Origin: Amorphophallus konjac | Lineage: Eukaryota; Streptophyta; Magnoliopsida; Alismatales; Araceae | DNA length: 64,000 nucleotides | Reading direction: 5' to 3' | Assembly: GCA_022559845.1 (NCBI GenBank) | Contig: CM040121.1 | Coordinates: 345,438,243 to 345,502,242, forward strand | Shown here: positions 36,305 through 47,832 of the stretch, one piece after another | How positions within the stretch are numbered: position 1 is the first letter of the stretch | Layout: each line of letters opens with the position of its first letter | The notes under the pieces: model-generated | The model's database searches: none | The model's input: only the letters and a program-made list of their open reading frames with translations | What the model was told of the DNA's origin: nothing | Program-made: the position numbers and the translations under genes

Positions 36305-38899
36305 TGATACAAGAAATATGAAGTGATCTAGAAGGGGAGGGGATGAATAGATCACTGTTTTCAACCGATTAAAAACTTACTGAAGAATGGTTCACTTAAA
36401 ATAAGCAATCTCGGAGTTGAACCCACAAACACGCAGTGCGGACAATAGCTCGAGTGGATAGAAGGCACACCACACAATCACAACAGATAATCACACGAGA
36501 ACTCAGAGGTTTTTAAGGTGGTTCGGTCAGACCTCCAGTCTGCCTACGTCCACCCCTCACTTCAAATCGAAGTGAGGCTTCCACTAGCACCTACTAGCAA
36601 AGCAGACTCAGTCTGCAACAACGGCTGATTCACAGCTTCACAGGGGAACACTCTCCCCTCTTCCTCCACACCCGGAGGGAACCCTAAGGACGCCAAGTCC
36701 CTAGAAACAGGAAACAATTTCCTCTTCCTCCAACCGGAGGGAATACTAGTGATCTGCAGTCACTAGAACCAGAGACCAAGGTCTCTCTTCCTCTGAAGCC
36801 TAGAGGGAACACCTCTTCTTCGAGAGGGAACAATACTGCAACCTCTGTTGCAAGTGAACCAGAGAGAACACGTCTCTCTCTTCCCCTGAACACCAGGAGG
36901 AAACACAGAGAACTCTCAATCAAGAAAGAAAAATAGACAAAAATGAAAATAAGAAAGAAGGAATCCAAAACTCAGAAACTGGAAACAATGTAGCTCAAAC
37001 TGAGCAGCAGACTTCGGATTTGATCCGTAAGTCAATACCCATCTTCTGATCACTCTTCTGCTCTCTCTTCTCTCTCAACTAGAACACTCTAGTTTCTCAG
37101 GGAGGCTCTTTCTCTTCTGCTCTCACTCAAATTTCTTCTCTTCTTTTTCTGGATCGAACTCTCTGCACTTCTGCCTTTTGCTTTTCCCTTTCGATCAACC
37201 TTCATCTGTGGACGAAGGCTTCAATATATAGCAGCAGCAGCAGGTGGATAAGGTGCAGAATGCGTGTGCCTCCCACACTTCATCCAGAACCGTCTTGCCA
37301 CGTGCCTTAATAGCATTGGTTCCTTTAGCATTGGATCACGTGCAGCCCAGTCACTGGGAATATTCTTCCTCGGACCACCTTCTTCTTTTTGTTTTTCTTC
37401 TTCTCCTGCAAAGAAATAAAACGATCAAAACTCAGGGCCATAAAAACTAAAACTGCATGAGGTATGTGATAGCAATACGAGATGCACTGTACTGAGAACG
37501 ACACGAGATACACAAGATTACTACAGTACGAAATAAAGAGAGAATGACACGAGGTCAAATTAAAACAGCACGAGGTAAAAAGAGAACGACACGAGATACA
37601 TACTAATAAGGCTAACACTACAAAGAGAACGACACGAAGTATCACTGTAACAAAATAAACACTACGAAGAGAATGACACGAGATACACAATAATAAAGCT
37701 AACACTACAAAGAAAACGACACGAAGTCAGAAGAGAACATCACGAGGTGGGAAGGAAATAACACGGAATAAAACGGTAGTAAAGCACGCGATCAGAGAAA
37801 ACCTGGACGAGGATAGAAGGAAGCAACATGAAGACATAAAAACAACATTAAGACACAAACACAGAAGATAACACGAAGACACGAATACAAAAGCAACACG
37901 AAGACACGAATACAAAAACAACACGACATAACAAACAGCAAAGAGAACGGTACGAGGTGAAACGACACTTTACTAAAAAGACTTGAATACACACGAAAAC
38001 AACTCAAGTACTAAGTTGCTCGAACGTACGAACGACTCGAAGACGAAAACGACACGAAAACAACATGGACTGAAACCAACTCGAAGACGAAAGCAGAAAT
38101 TGACACGAAGTGTGATCACAAAAATAAGAAGGACACTTGCAACGTGCAGCCTTCATATGATGAGGCGATGTGAAGACTTTGCGTTCAACTGGATGTATAG
38201 ACTTGGAACGGCTTCAAGGCTACGCAATCGAATGTATGGACTTTCACAAGGTATAGACTTGCCAAAGAACTGGACGATGTACAGACTTGAACAAGGCAAA
38301 GTCTGTACAGACTTGAGGGTTCACAACGTATATACTTTGGCAAGACAATGGCTGTACATACTTGAAGTGAAGACCAATGTATAGACTTCAAAGTTCAGCG
38401 GCCAAAGAATAGACTTGGAAACTTAAACCAGTGTATGGACTTAGCTTCGAACATGCTACAGTGCATTTGTATGGACTTTGAAGACTGATGCATGACGCTA
38501 AGACAATGTGTAGACTATGGCTTGGAACGAAGATAAAGATGAGGCTGTATAGACTTGGCCAGAATATAAGACTCGAAGACAAAGGGGTGACACAGATGGA
38601 GCGACACGAGGTGGCACAGAAAGCAGCACGAGGTACTGCAGTGTACAGCACGCGATGGAACAAATAACGACACGAAGACAACCAACAAACATAGTTGGAA
38701 CAACACGACGTATAAAAGGACAACACGAAGTGTGGAGGGATCAGTACGGACATGCAATGTATTATCTCATGGCAGTTTTCCTGTTAAACATGGAAATTTC
38801 AAATGCATAACATTACTCAAGATATCAGATTAAGGAAGACAGTATTTAACATAGTGATGCTCATCATCAAAACACTAGGGAAGTCACAAAAATCCAACA
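36305..38899 (-). repeat. 5' LTR of element B
   Basis: It is 2595 bp, intact, TGATACAAG to AATCCAACA on the plus strand. It contains the conserved hairpin at 36555-36577, TATA near 37223 (minus), and the two word arrays. It shows what the 3' LTR looked like before C inserted: GGCTGTATAGACTT near 38545 is the uninterrupted target. Confidence 0.96.
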
Positions 38900-39075
38900 A
38901 TGGTGAGAATGGAGCGGCTCCTCCCCGGGGCTGCCTCTAAGCAGAGGGCACGGGGATCTGGACCTTTCCGACTTCTGAGACTGTGTGGCAATAATGCTTA
39001 TGAGCTAGACCTACCAGAGGGGTATGGGTTACATCCTACCTTCAATGTGGTGGATCTAGCACCCTACAAGAGACC
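38900..39075 (+). pseudogene. pol: Integrase C-terminal remnant of element A, second half
   Basis: It follows the duplicated ATGGT. The frame reads MVRMERLLPGAASKQRARGS, then GPFRLLRLCGNNAYELDLPE and HPTFNVVDLAPYKRP. This is the classic gypsy integrase tail, where GPF, NAY.LDLP and FNV.DL are fixed points, and it joins the half ending at 23708. Element D cuts it at 39076 after AGACC. Confidence 0.88.
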
Positions 39076-40257
39076 TGTCAAGCCCCGAGCGCGGAAGATA
39101 CCCAGGTCATGGTAAGCTTATATAGAACCATTCAATCAGAGCAGTATACATTTTTTTTTTGACAAAAGACAGAGTGCGCAAATTATCTAAATCATAACTA
39201 AGATTAAATTCCCAAATAATACCAATGTCCAAGATGACAATTATCCAAATAACCAAATGGTGATAATTCTAATCCATGACATTCCTTATTCAAATCTAAA
39301 TACTAGGCTACAATCCTTAACTAGCTCCATTCAACTAGACTGATATAACTGGAAATACATAAAAGGACTCAAGAAAATCAAAAGACATGACTAGCTGACA
39401 GTAGATGATCGGTGACTCTAGCACTCTTCACTCGGTCTCATTCCCATTCATGTGGATGTCGCTATCTAAATTTCCTAAAAATGTTAAGAAGCAACTGGAT
39501 GAGCGAATCGCTCAGTAGGAATTACATCTCAAGTTCGAGCAATCTTTAAGTGATTTACAGGTTACATGTATTACCAGTATAGCTATGCATGATGTACAAG
39601 TAAGAAAATCAGGGATACAAGTAAATCTATGCATGATAAACAATAAGAAGTCAGAAACTATATAGAGAGAGTATCGCATGATTTCAAGTATTTGACAAGC
39701 AGTAAATCAAGAAGTTTATAGATGTAGATGTCACTTTTCGGGCAAGCAAGAACTCATGTACAGGTATGTAAGAGTCATGTTCAGGCAAATAAAAGTTCAT
39801 GTTCAAGGAAGTAATATCAACTACGTGTCAATAGAATTGGCTATTTCAATCAAGCAAGTACTTTGCCCTTTTTCGGGCCACGCAAGTCAAGTATCGCCCG
39901 TTCCGGGCCACGCAAGTCGAGTCAAGCAAGTAGAGAGAGAGTAAGTGTGGAGTGTCTCAAGTCAAGCAAGTCAAGCAAGTACTTTGGTGCAATTCTAAAC
40001 ACCGTGGTCAATAAACTCCCATGGGCACAAGTACCTTCGGGTGCTCCTCCCAGGACCAAACAGGGCCCTATATGCACAATATTTCATGTATTTCTTTTGA
40101 CATCCACTCTCATTTATAGCCAATATAGAATTTCAAGGGTTGCCATTGTAAGAGTATAAGGTAGATTCTAGGAATAGAGTTCAAAGGCATATATGATGCA
40201 GGAACATGTACTAGGGTTATATCGGTATGAATCACGAGATAAATCCAGAATCAGAAC

Positions 40258-40530
40258 AAAGATTGGCAGCGTCTGGGGGTTGGCCCCTCTTTCAGTCAAT
40301 TGGCGACTGGGGGTTACCCAGTCTTTCATGAAATTGGCGTCTGAGGGTCAGGGTATGTTTAAGTCAATTAGCGCCTGGGGGTTAGCCCCTCTTTCAGTCA
40401 ATTGGCGCCTGGTGGACACCCCATCTTTCAAGCAATTAACGACTAGGGGTTACCCAGTCTTTCAGGTAATTAGCGACTGGGGTACAGGGGGTCTTTCATG
40501 AAATTGGCGCCTGGAGGTTGGCTAATCTTT
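40258..40530 (-). repeat. 34-bp tandem repeat with GGCGCC core in LTR D
   Basis: AATTGGCGCCTGGGGG-like units start near 40261, 40298, 40330, 40363, 40399, 40434, 40468 and 40500, spacing 32-37 bp. Each is followed by a CCC..CTTTCA stretch. The TTGGCGCC core resembles E2F sites, which is inference. Confidence 0.85.
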
Positions 40531-40961
40531 CAAAATTTTCAGAAATTATATATATATATTCAGTTGGTAAATGGCGCCCCCTCAGAGTGACTTCATTTAA
40601 TTGAAGTCTCCTCGGGGTGTCGCTATTTGAAGAATTGGTGCCCTGGCTTGGGGCGCCAATTGATTTTGGGTGATTTATACCGGGCAGGTACATTCTGTGA
40701 CTCATAACACTATTCATATCGTAAAAGTTTCACGAAAACAGGAAGCAAGGATATGAATAGGTAGAGAAAATTCTCGGGAGTTCAGATTCATGCTCATACA
40801 AAATTATTGGGCTTTAGTTTCATAGATATGAATTTTCTAATGTGGTGTTTATATTTTTTCTAAAAATAGAATTGGCGCGTCCTCATGGTGACTTCATTTA
40901 ATTGAAGTCTCCTGGGCTGTCGCTAATTGATGTAAGTGTTCTGGTGAATGGCGCCCCTCTA

Positions 40962-40989
40962 CAGTGACTTCAATTAATTGAAGTCACTG
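40962..40989. repeat. Perfect 28-nt palindrome in LTR D
   Basis: CAGTGACTTCAATT is followed at once by its exact reverse complement. Two imperfect relatives lie at about 40586-40610 and 40888-40912. All three sit between GGCGCC-type and GTCGC-type arms, giving larger composite hairpins of about 50 nt. Confidence 0.92.
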
Positions 40990-42297
40990 CGGAGAGTCAC
41001 CAATTGAGCCATTTTCTAAGTGAGTCATGCTTCGCATCAGAGAGGTACATTCTGAGATACAAGTTACTGTTCATATTTTTAAAGTTTCTCTGAATCAGGA
41101 AGTAAGGACATGGACAGGTAGAGAAAAATATTAGGATCACAGAAATATATTCATGCAAGAATCTTATGGTTTAGTTCAATATATATAGATTTTTGAATAT
41201 GTTGATTAAAATTTTTTGGAATTTCTGAAAATTGAATTGACGACACTTCATAGTGTCTTCAATTAAATGGCACCCTGGCTTGGGGCGCCTCTTTAGGAAA
41301 TGACACCCTGGCTGGGGGCGCTATTCACCTGAGGGCTGGACTTTCTGGGTTTTTAAAATATGTACGTATCTATTGTAACAGAGGTTATATACTAGGGCTA
41401 AAACATGATTATTTGAGGCTGTAAAAACTAGTATGATAGGATATGTTCAAATCTAGTAAAATCAGTATAACAGACTGTGTAACAGACATGGAAAAACTGA
41501 TGTAACAAGCTATAGTTGGTTTAAGTAAAACACATGTAACATGCTATATAGTATGTTATACTTAAAACCCGTGTAACATGCTATAGGAACAGGCTGCATG
41601 GCATGACATACGGAGTATACTAGCATGTTGTGTTATCCTATTTTTGCTATGGGTTAAGCTTCATCTTGAGAAAACCTACTTTTTTGGCGTGATTACGTGG
41701 TACATATGAAAGAATAAGAAATCTAAAGATGAAGCCACACGTTCTCCACCACCGTAAAGCTCCAGCAGCAGGACGTAGAGTGTAAGAAGGATGCTCCTTC
41801 ACGTCTTTCAAGGGAAAGAAAGGAAGTATCCCTTTTTGTGAGCAACACTGATGATGGCAGTATCCTCTTCCAGTGCTACGGAGGGAATTAGTTATAGGAA
41901 ATCTAGTTGCCAACACAAAGCATTTGTTTATTGCCTTGCGGGTCCGGTTGGGGAACAAGATCCTAGACATGGTGCTTTGCCAGCTAAATGAGGTTGTTCG
42001 TGCCTCAACCTTCTAGAAGCATAGATGAAATGACGTCCTTGTAAAGGGTCACTCATTCATCGGGTGATCCTATTCTTGTAAATGACGCCTTTGCATGAGG
42101 TCGTCCATTCTTCATGGCTTTAGACAAAACTGTAACCTTCACGTGTTGGCCTTCATGGTGTGTATATATATATTAATACATTAGTGGGATGGTGGCCCCA
42201 AGGGAAATGGCGCCTTCTGTGGAGACTTCATTTTGGTGAATGGCTCCTTGGTAAAGGGTCACTCATTCCCTTTGTGTTGGAAAAGGAAACCCCACTT

Positions 42298-42535
42298 ATG
42301 TACTACCCATGTGTTGGCATAAAGTAAAGTTGGCTTGTATGTTTATATAATAGTCCTCTTAAGATATGGTTTTTTTATATAAGGCCTTCATGTAGGATTC
42401 TTTAGGAAGAAGTTCACTATGTACTACCCATGATGGCATAAAGTGATGTTGGCTTGTATATTTATATAATAGTCCTCATAAGGTATGATTCTCTATATAA
42501 GGCCTTCATGTAGGATTCTTTAGGAAGAAGTTTTG
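42298..42535 (-). repeat. 121-bp tandem duplication with doubled TATA box in LTR D
   Basis: ATGTACTACCCATG starts at 42298 and 42419 and the copies run on in parallel to GGAAGAAGTT. Each copy has TATATAAGGCC on the plus strand (42376 and 42494), which on the sense strand is CCTTATATA, a candidate TATA box. The LTR therefore has two core promoters in a row. Confidence 0.8.
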
Positions 42536-42568
42536 ATTTTTCTTAATTGCTTTATTAGAGATGCTACA

Positions 42569-42587
42569 CCCTCCCCCACTTAAAAGA
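42569..42587 (-). promoter_or_regulatory. Polypurine tract of element D
   Basis: On the minus strand AAGTGGGGGAGGG abuts the LTR start TGTAGC. Confidence 0.88.
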
Positions 42588-42647
42588 ATTTGGTCCTCAA
42601 ATTCAACTGTATATGCAGAAATAGGAAGGGTGCGAAGTACTTACATA

Positions 42648-44535
42648 CTAGAATAACTCTGAAAATAGCTCTGGAAACCTTCTTCTCATTGACTCCTCGG
42701 TTTCCCATGTAGCTTCTTTTTCTAAACATTGATTCCATTAGATTTTCACCATAGGGATCGTCTTGTTCCTTAAAACTCGAACTTCTCGGTCAAGGATCTT
42801 CATTGGATTCTACTCGTAGGTAAGGTCCTTCTGTATTACTAAGTCATTGTGGTCGATGACGTGGAGAGGATCATGCACGTATTTCTTCAGCATAGAAACA
42901 TGGAATACATTGTGCACTTCTGATAGTTGCAGAGGTAGGGCGATTCGATAAGCCACCTCACCTACTCTTTCCAGCAATTCGAATGGACCAATAAACCTTG
43001 GTGTAAGCTTGCCCTTAACACCGAATCTTCTAATGCCTCGGTCGGGAGATACCTTGAGAAAAATATGATCTCCGACTTGAAATTCCAGATCTCGTCTTCT
43101 GTTGTCAGTATAAGATTTTTGCCTAGACTGTGCTATCTTTAGCCTTTCTCGAATAAAGTCTATCTTCTCGGTTGAATCTCTTACCATATCTGGGCCTAGA
43201 ATTTGTTTTTCACCAACTTCATCCCAGCATATTGGAGATCGGTAACTTCTGCCATATAGTGCCTCAAAAGGTGCCATTTGTATACTGGCTTAATAGCTAT
43301 TATTATATGTAAACTCGGCTAGGGGTAAGTGGTCATGCCAGCTTCCGCCGAAGTCTATATTGCATGCTCTCAACATATCTTCCACAACTTGATTTGTCAT
43401 TTCTGTCTATCCATCTGTCTGGGGATGGAATGCAGTGCTGAAGTTGAGTTTCGTCCTCAGAGAGTGTTGTAGACTTTTCCAGAAATGAGAGGTAAAGCGT
43501 GGGTCTCGGTCGGATACAATCGACATAGGGACTCCATGCAATCTGATAATCTCTTTGATGTATAAAGCAGCAATGATATCAACTGACCATCGGCTCTTGA
43601 TGGGCGAGAAATGAGCCGATTTAGTTAGGTGGTTTATGATTACCCAAATTCCATCTTGTCTGCCCCTTGATTTGGGCAAACCCATGACAAAATCCATGCC
43701 GATGTCTTCCCACTTCCACTTCGGAATATCTAGAGGATGTAGTTTTCCAGTGGGTTTCAGATGTTCCGCCTTTACTTGTTGGCATGTGAGGCAACGAGAT
43801 ACAAAGTCTGCTACCTCCATTTTCATGTTAGGCCACCAAAAAGTTCTTTTCAAGTCTTGTTACATCTTGTGGCTCTAGGGTGGATCATGTACCTCGATCG
43901 ATGAGCTTCTTCAAGAATCTTCTTCTTCAATTCGGGATAGTCGGGCACACATGTCCGTTCATGAAATAGCAATCTACCATCAGGTGCCAGCTTGAAATCA
44001 AGTCTCTCGTCCAGCTTGCTTTTTATTTCCACTAGTGCGAGATCTTCTTCTTGAAGCTTCTTAATTTTAGGTAGCAAATCTGGATGTACACTCATATGAG
44101 ATAGAATAATACACCCGTTCTTCTCATCTGCATTGATATTGAGCTCAGAGAATTTCTCTATCAACTTCCATTCTTGCATCATATAGTTGGCCAAAATTGC
44201 TCTTGGCTTTTGACTAAGGGCATCAGCTACGGAATTACCCTTACCAGGATGGTATTGTATAGTGAAGTCGAAATCCTTGAGATATTCGAGCCAACGCCTT
44301 TGCTGCATGTTTAGCTCCTTTTGGGAGAATAAATACTTGAGGCTTTTATGATCGGAGTATACAGTGAATTATTCTCCGTAGAGATAGTTTCTCCAGATCT
44401 TTAAGGCAAATACTACCGCGGCTAGTTCTAAGTCATGCACCGGGTAGTTCTCTTCATGTTTCTTTAGTTACCGGGAAGAGTATGCAATGACTCTCCCATT
44501 TTGCATTAGTACACACTCGAGGCCAATACCAGAAG
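42648..44535 (-). pseudogene. pol: RNase H (end), integrase and chromodomain of D
   Basis: On the minus strand from 44535 come RNase H with CVLMQNGRVIAYSSR and [10 protein letters not shown], then [20 protein letters not shown] and [11 protein letters not shown]. The integrase zinc finger HH half ([12 protein letters not shown]) and CC half (CLTCQQVK) are joined by a one-base shift near 43855. The core has GMDFVMGLP, SDRDPRF and FHPQTDG, followed by a TAG from CAG. The tail has RRRDLEFQVGDHIFLKVSP, GPFELLERVGEVAYRIALP and HNVFHVSMLKKY. The end, VLRNKT..VKI*WN..EATWETEES and FPELFSELF, is a chromodomain with one stop. This chromodomain type and order fit Tekay/Del chromoviruses. Confidence 0.92.
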
Positions 44536-47500
44536 TGTAATGCCCCGAGATCCGATTCCCAAATTTTGGGGGTATGTATTTTTTTTTGTCGGACCCCGAA
44601 GCAAATTACTTCGTACGTATCGCGAAAGCAGCAATGTTGATAAGCGTACATGCATTCACATGAGAGAGAGAAACCATAGGTTACAGAAATGTAGGTAAAC
44701 ATCTCAACCATTCATAGTCTCCAAAAGAGTACAAGTTCATAGTTCCAGATTACATATGAGCCCGCATGGGCGTGCCACTCCACAACCCTACACAAAATAG
44801 AAATATTTGACCATAACATACCCAGACGAGCAATGGCTAACTCTACTCTTCAGCTGCTGCCTCCTCCTCAATCTCTATGTCCCCTGAAAACGTGTGTCAC
44901 AAGGGGTGAATGTGACGCTCAGTAGGCAACCCAGTCAAACTGGGGTTAACTTTGCATCAATATAATCCATTATATATAGAGTTCAGATGTTAACACTAGC
45001 TTAGTACATTTCATCATCAATTCTCAAGATAGCTCATGTAAGGAAAACACATATTCTTTGACTAATGTATAAGGTACCCAAGCATGCAGCAAAAACCTAG
45101 TGATTAAGTAGTTAAACATTATCACATTTTCATGAGTGTTCATATATTTGCCATGCAGGGACCCGGACATCTGCCGCAAACACAAGAGGTCCACACACAC
45201 ACACAAACGAACGAAAGAGTACTGCGTAGACCCGGGAGCGAACTCCCACCTAGATTCATGTGTCCCAGTGGCGTTACGTATCATCGTCCCATAATGGCCG
45301 CCCCACAATGGGACCGAATACTGAATCAATAGGATTTCGAACCAGGGCGTTACATATCACCGTCCCCTGGGATCTTTTATTTCCGCGGCGTTACATATCG
45401 CCATCCCGCAGAAGGGACCGAAGTCCAACCTCACAGAATGCTGTTGTTTTCTCTTCATGGCATACACATTCTTATTTATCTTATAGTGACTAGAGTGATA
45501 TTTATCATAATAGACATGCTTTCATTGATCAAGGGGGGCCAAACAAGCTCACAGTCATGCTCCTCATAATTTAAACATGCTCACAAATATTCTTCTAAAT
45601 AGTTTAAGAGGGCTAAACATACTTGCAGTCATTTTCAAGTTAGTACAGGTTTATCCTTTCTAGGCTACACATGCACAGAGAATGATTTATATCTGTAAGT
45701 ATAGAATTCCTGTGGGCATGAAATTTTTACTGTGTGTTGCTAACTTAGCCTTTTGCCATTTTCTAATTTCGTAGATTTTTATGAATTAATATGCCCCCCC
45801 AAAATTCTCCTTTTCTCAGTTTCTGGAATTGGGAAGACCCACAGGTGCACTGACCTTGCTCATAGCTGGGGCCAGCCTGCACCGACCTCACTCGCACTGC
45901 ACCGACCTTGCTCGTGGGCAGGGCCAAACTTGCACCGACCTTGCCCGTGGTTAGGGCCAAACTTGCACCGACCTACTATGCACGGACTTTGGTTATGCTA
46001 ACACAAACATGCACAGACCGACTATGCTCAGGCCTCACCGTGGTCAACACGAAACGTGCACAGACCTATTATGCTAAGACCTCACCGTGGCTAACACAAA
46101 ACATGCACAGATGCGAAACATGCACGGACACAAAACATGCACAGACCTTATTCTGCATAGGCCTTTATCTACACATGGACCCGATAGTGCATAGACCTTG
46201 CAACCAACGCACATACCCCTTTTACCTACATATGGACAAAAGTGCACAGACCTTATAAACAATGCACAAACCTCTTTTACCTACGTATGGGCAAAAGTGC
46301 ACAGACCCTACAAACAATGCACATACCCTACTATAACTAAAACATGCACGGACCTTAAACCTACACTGACCTTACCTATAAATGGACTAAATGTGCACCG
46401 ATGCCAACAGAAACATGCTCAGTCCCTTACGCATGGACTAAATGTGCACCGGTGCTAATACATCATGCACGGATCCCTCTTGGCCTAAACATGCACTGAC
46501 CTCTCCTTTGGCCTTAACTAAACATGCACCGTCCTCTCTTTTGGGTCTGAACTAAACATGCACCGACCTCCCATTTGGCCTGAACTAAACATGCACCGAC
46601 CTCTCCTTTGGCCTAAACTAAACATGCACCGTCCTCTCTTTTGGGTCTGAACTAAACATGCACCAACGTATTACGGGACCTACTCAGACCTGATATATGG
46701 ACTCTAACACGTATGCTCAGACTTGACTGGCTACCCCATTGGTGCACCGACTAGGGGTTTCCTATATATGTGTCTGACCCTCCCAAGGACGGTGGAAACT
46801 CTTGAAACACAAAACTGATTTGAAAAAAAACAAACCCTAAAATGGATATGATGGTCGTCCCCACCTGCCCTTAATCCCTCTTTTAGAGTGTAGAAAATAT
46901 ATGTTTTTCTCAAAAACCATTCTAATGCGTCATTAACCCCTAAGTTTGAGGTTAGGTGCCTACCTTTGAGATGCTAACCGATGATCCGGGGATAATATCC
47001 ACACCCCAGATCCACCTCAGCTTATCCTTCGATCTGGGGATGAGATCCACAACCCAGACCCACCAAGACTTCTCTGCAGGTCCACCCTCCTATGTAAAGG
47101 CCAAGGTCCCTCACCTCTCTTTCTTTCACAAAAGGACCCGTAGGTGGCAGAAAAATGGAAGATGAGTGTTGCTAAAGGATGGCCACCCATGGAACCCCCT
47201 CCTTATATAGTTTTTCAGGCCTTCCAAGAGTTCACCCACGTCCCTCGAGGCTCTAACAAGCTCCAAGGTTGCTGGTTTTGAAGAGGAGTTAATGCTAAGC
47301 ATTCCTTCGGCTTTGAACAGGTGTGACCCTTCGACCGCTGATCATAAATACTAGTGTGCGCACATTTCTGTTGGGAATTACTTTAGAATGTCTTCATATG
47401 AAATGAAGAGGACTTCCAGATATAACTTTCAGTCTTGGTTTCATTGAAGTTCATTAACTCTACCAGGAGTTATGATTTTTTTATTAATTATATGTGAATT

Positions 47501-47771
47501 CGCCCAACAGTCACACCTCTTCATGATAGCTGGCGGAAAAGGGCTCAGAACTGTGGGTTCTGGTGCGAATTGGGTCTCCCCCTCAACATAAGAGTTTGGG
47601 GTAAGGGTCCAAGCTTTGTAATGGGCCAAGTTTGATCCCATTCTGATCCTCCTACGTTAAGTTATGAATTTTCTAATGGTTCTTAGATAGTTTGTCCAGA
47701 TTTTTGGCCCGTTTGGTTCATGGGTCTGAATTATGCCCGATTGTGCTAGTGCCCAATTGGCGGTCATTACA
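44536..47771 (-). repeat. 3' LTR of element E
   Basis: Its parts in plus order are: the CGCTCAGTAGG/CTGAAAACG block (44884-44926), a CACACAC stretch near 45195, the ATGCCCCCCC stretch near 45790, a TGCACCGACC/TGCACAGACC array (about 45840-46680), the GGTTAGGTGCCTACC block near 46950, a TATA box near 47205 (minus) and the outer end. Confidence 0.95.
45840..46680 (-). repeat. TGCACAGACC/TGCACCGACC array in LTR E
   Basis: Several dozen copies of TGCACMGACC spaced 15-40 bp, most as CATGCAC. The copy in the 5' LTR is at about 53785-54550. Frames through it are repeat artefacts. Confidence 0.88.
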
Positions 47772-47786
47772 TTCTCTCCCCCTTAA
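47772..47786 (-). promoter_or_regulatory. Polypurine tract of element E
   Basis: On the minus strand AAGGGGGAGAGAA abuts the LTR start TGTAATGACC. Confidence 0.9.
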
Positions 47787-47832
47787 AATAATTTCATCCT
47801 TGAATTTGAAAAAAACTTCCTTTCAAGGAAAA

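Larger units (their letters stand above)
23709..38899 (-). mobile_element. Sirevirus-type Ty1/copia element B, with solo LTR C inside
   Basis: This is a full-structure copia element in minus sense, flanked by ATGGT at 23704-23708 and 38900-38904. Its LTRs are 36305-38899 (5') and 23709-29380 (3'). Without the 3077-bp insertion (C plus its duplicate TSD) the 3' LTR is exactly 2595 bp, the same as the 5' LTR. The order on the minus strand is PBS, gag, protease, integrase, RT, RNase H, non-coding region with multiple PPTs, LTR. That order and the long coiled-coil gag place it in the Sirevirus lineage. It lies in the integrase tail of element A. Stops and one frameshift make it inactive. Confidence 0.95.
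39076..42568 (-). repeat. 3' LTR of chromovirus D
   Basis: It starts TGTCAAGCCCCGAG and ends GATGCTACA, 3493 bp. It contains the CGCTCAGTAGG/CCTAAAAATG block (39474-39519), an eight-copy 34-bp repeat (40260-40530), three large GTGACTTCA palindromes, and a tandemly doubled promoter segment (42298-42535). It is a relative of solo LTR C. Confidence 0.92.

Noticed and set aside
46731..46913. Short frames in LTR E near the GGTTAGGTGCC block as small genes
   Set aside because: They differ between the paired LTR copies through stops and indels, so there is no protein conservation.
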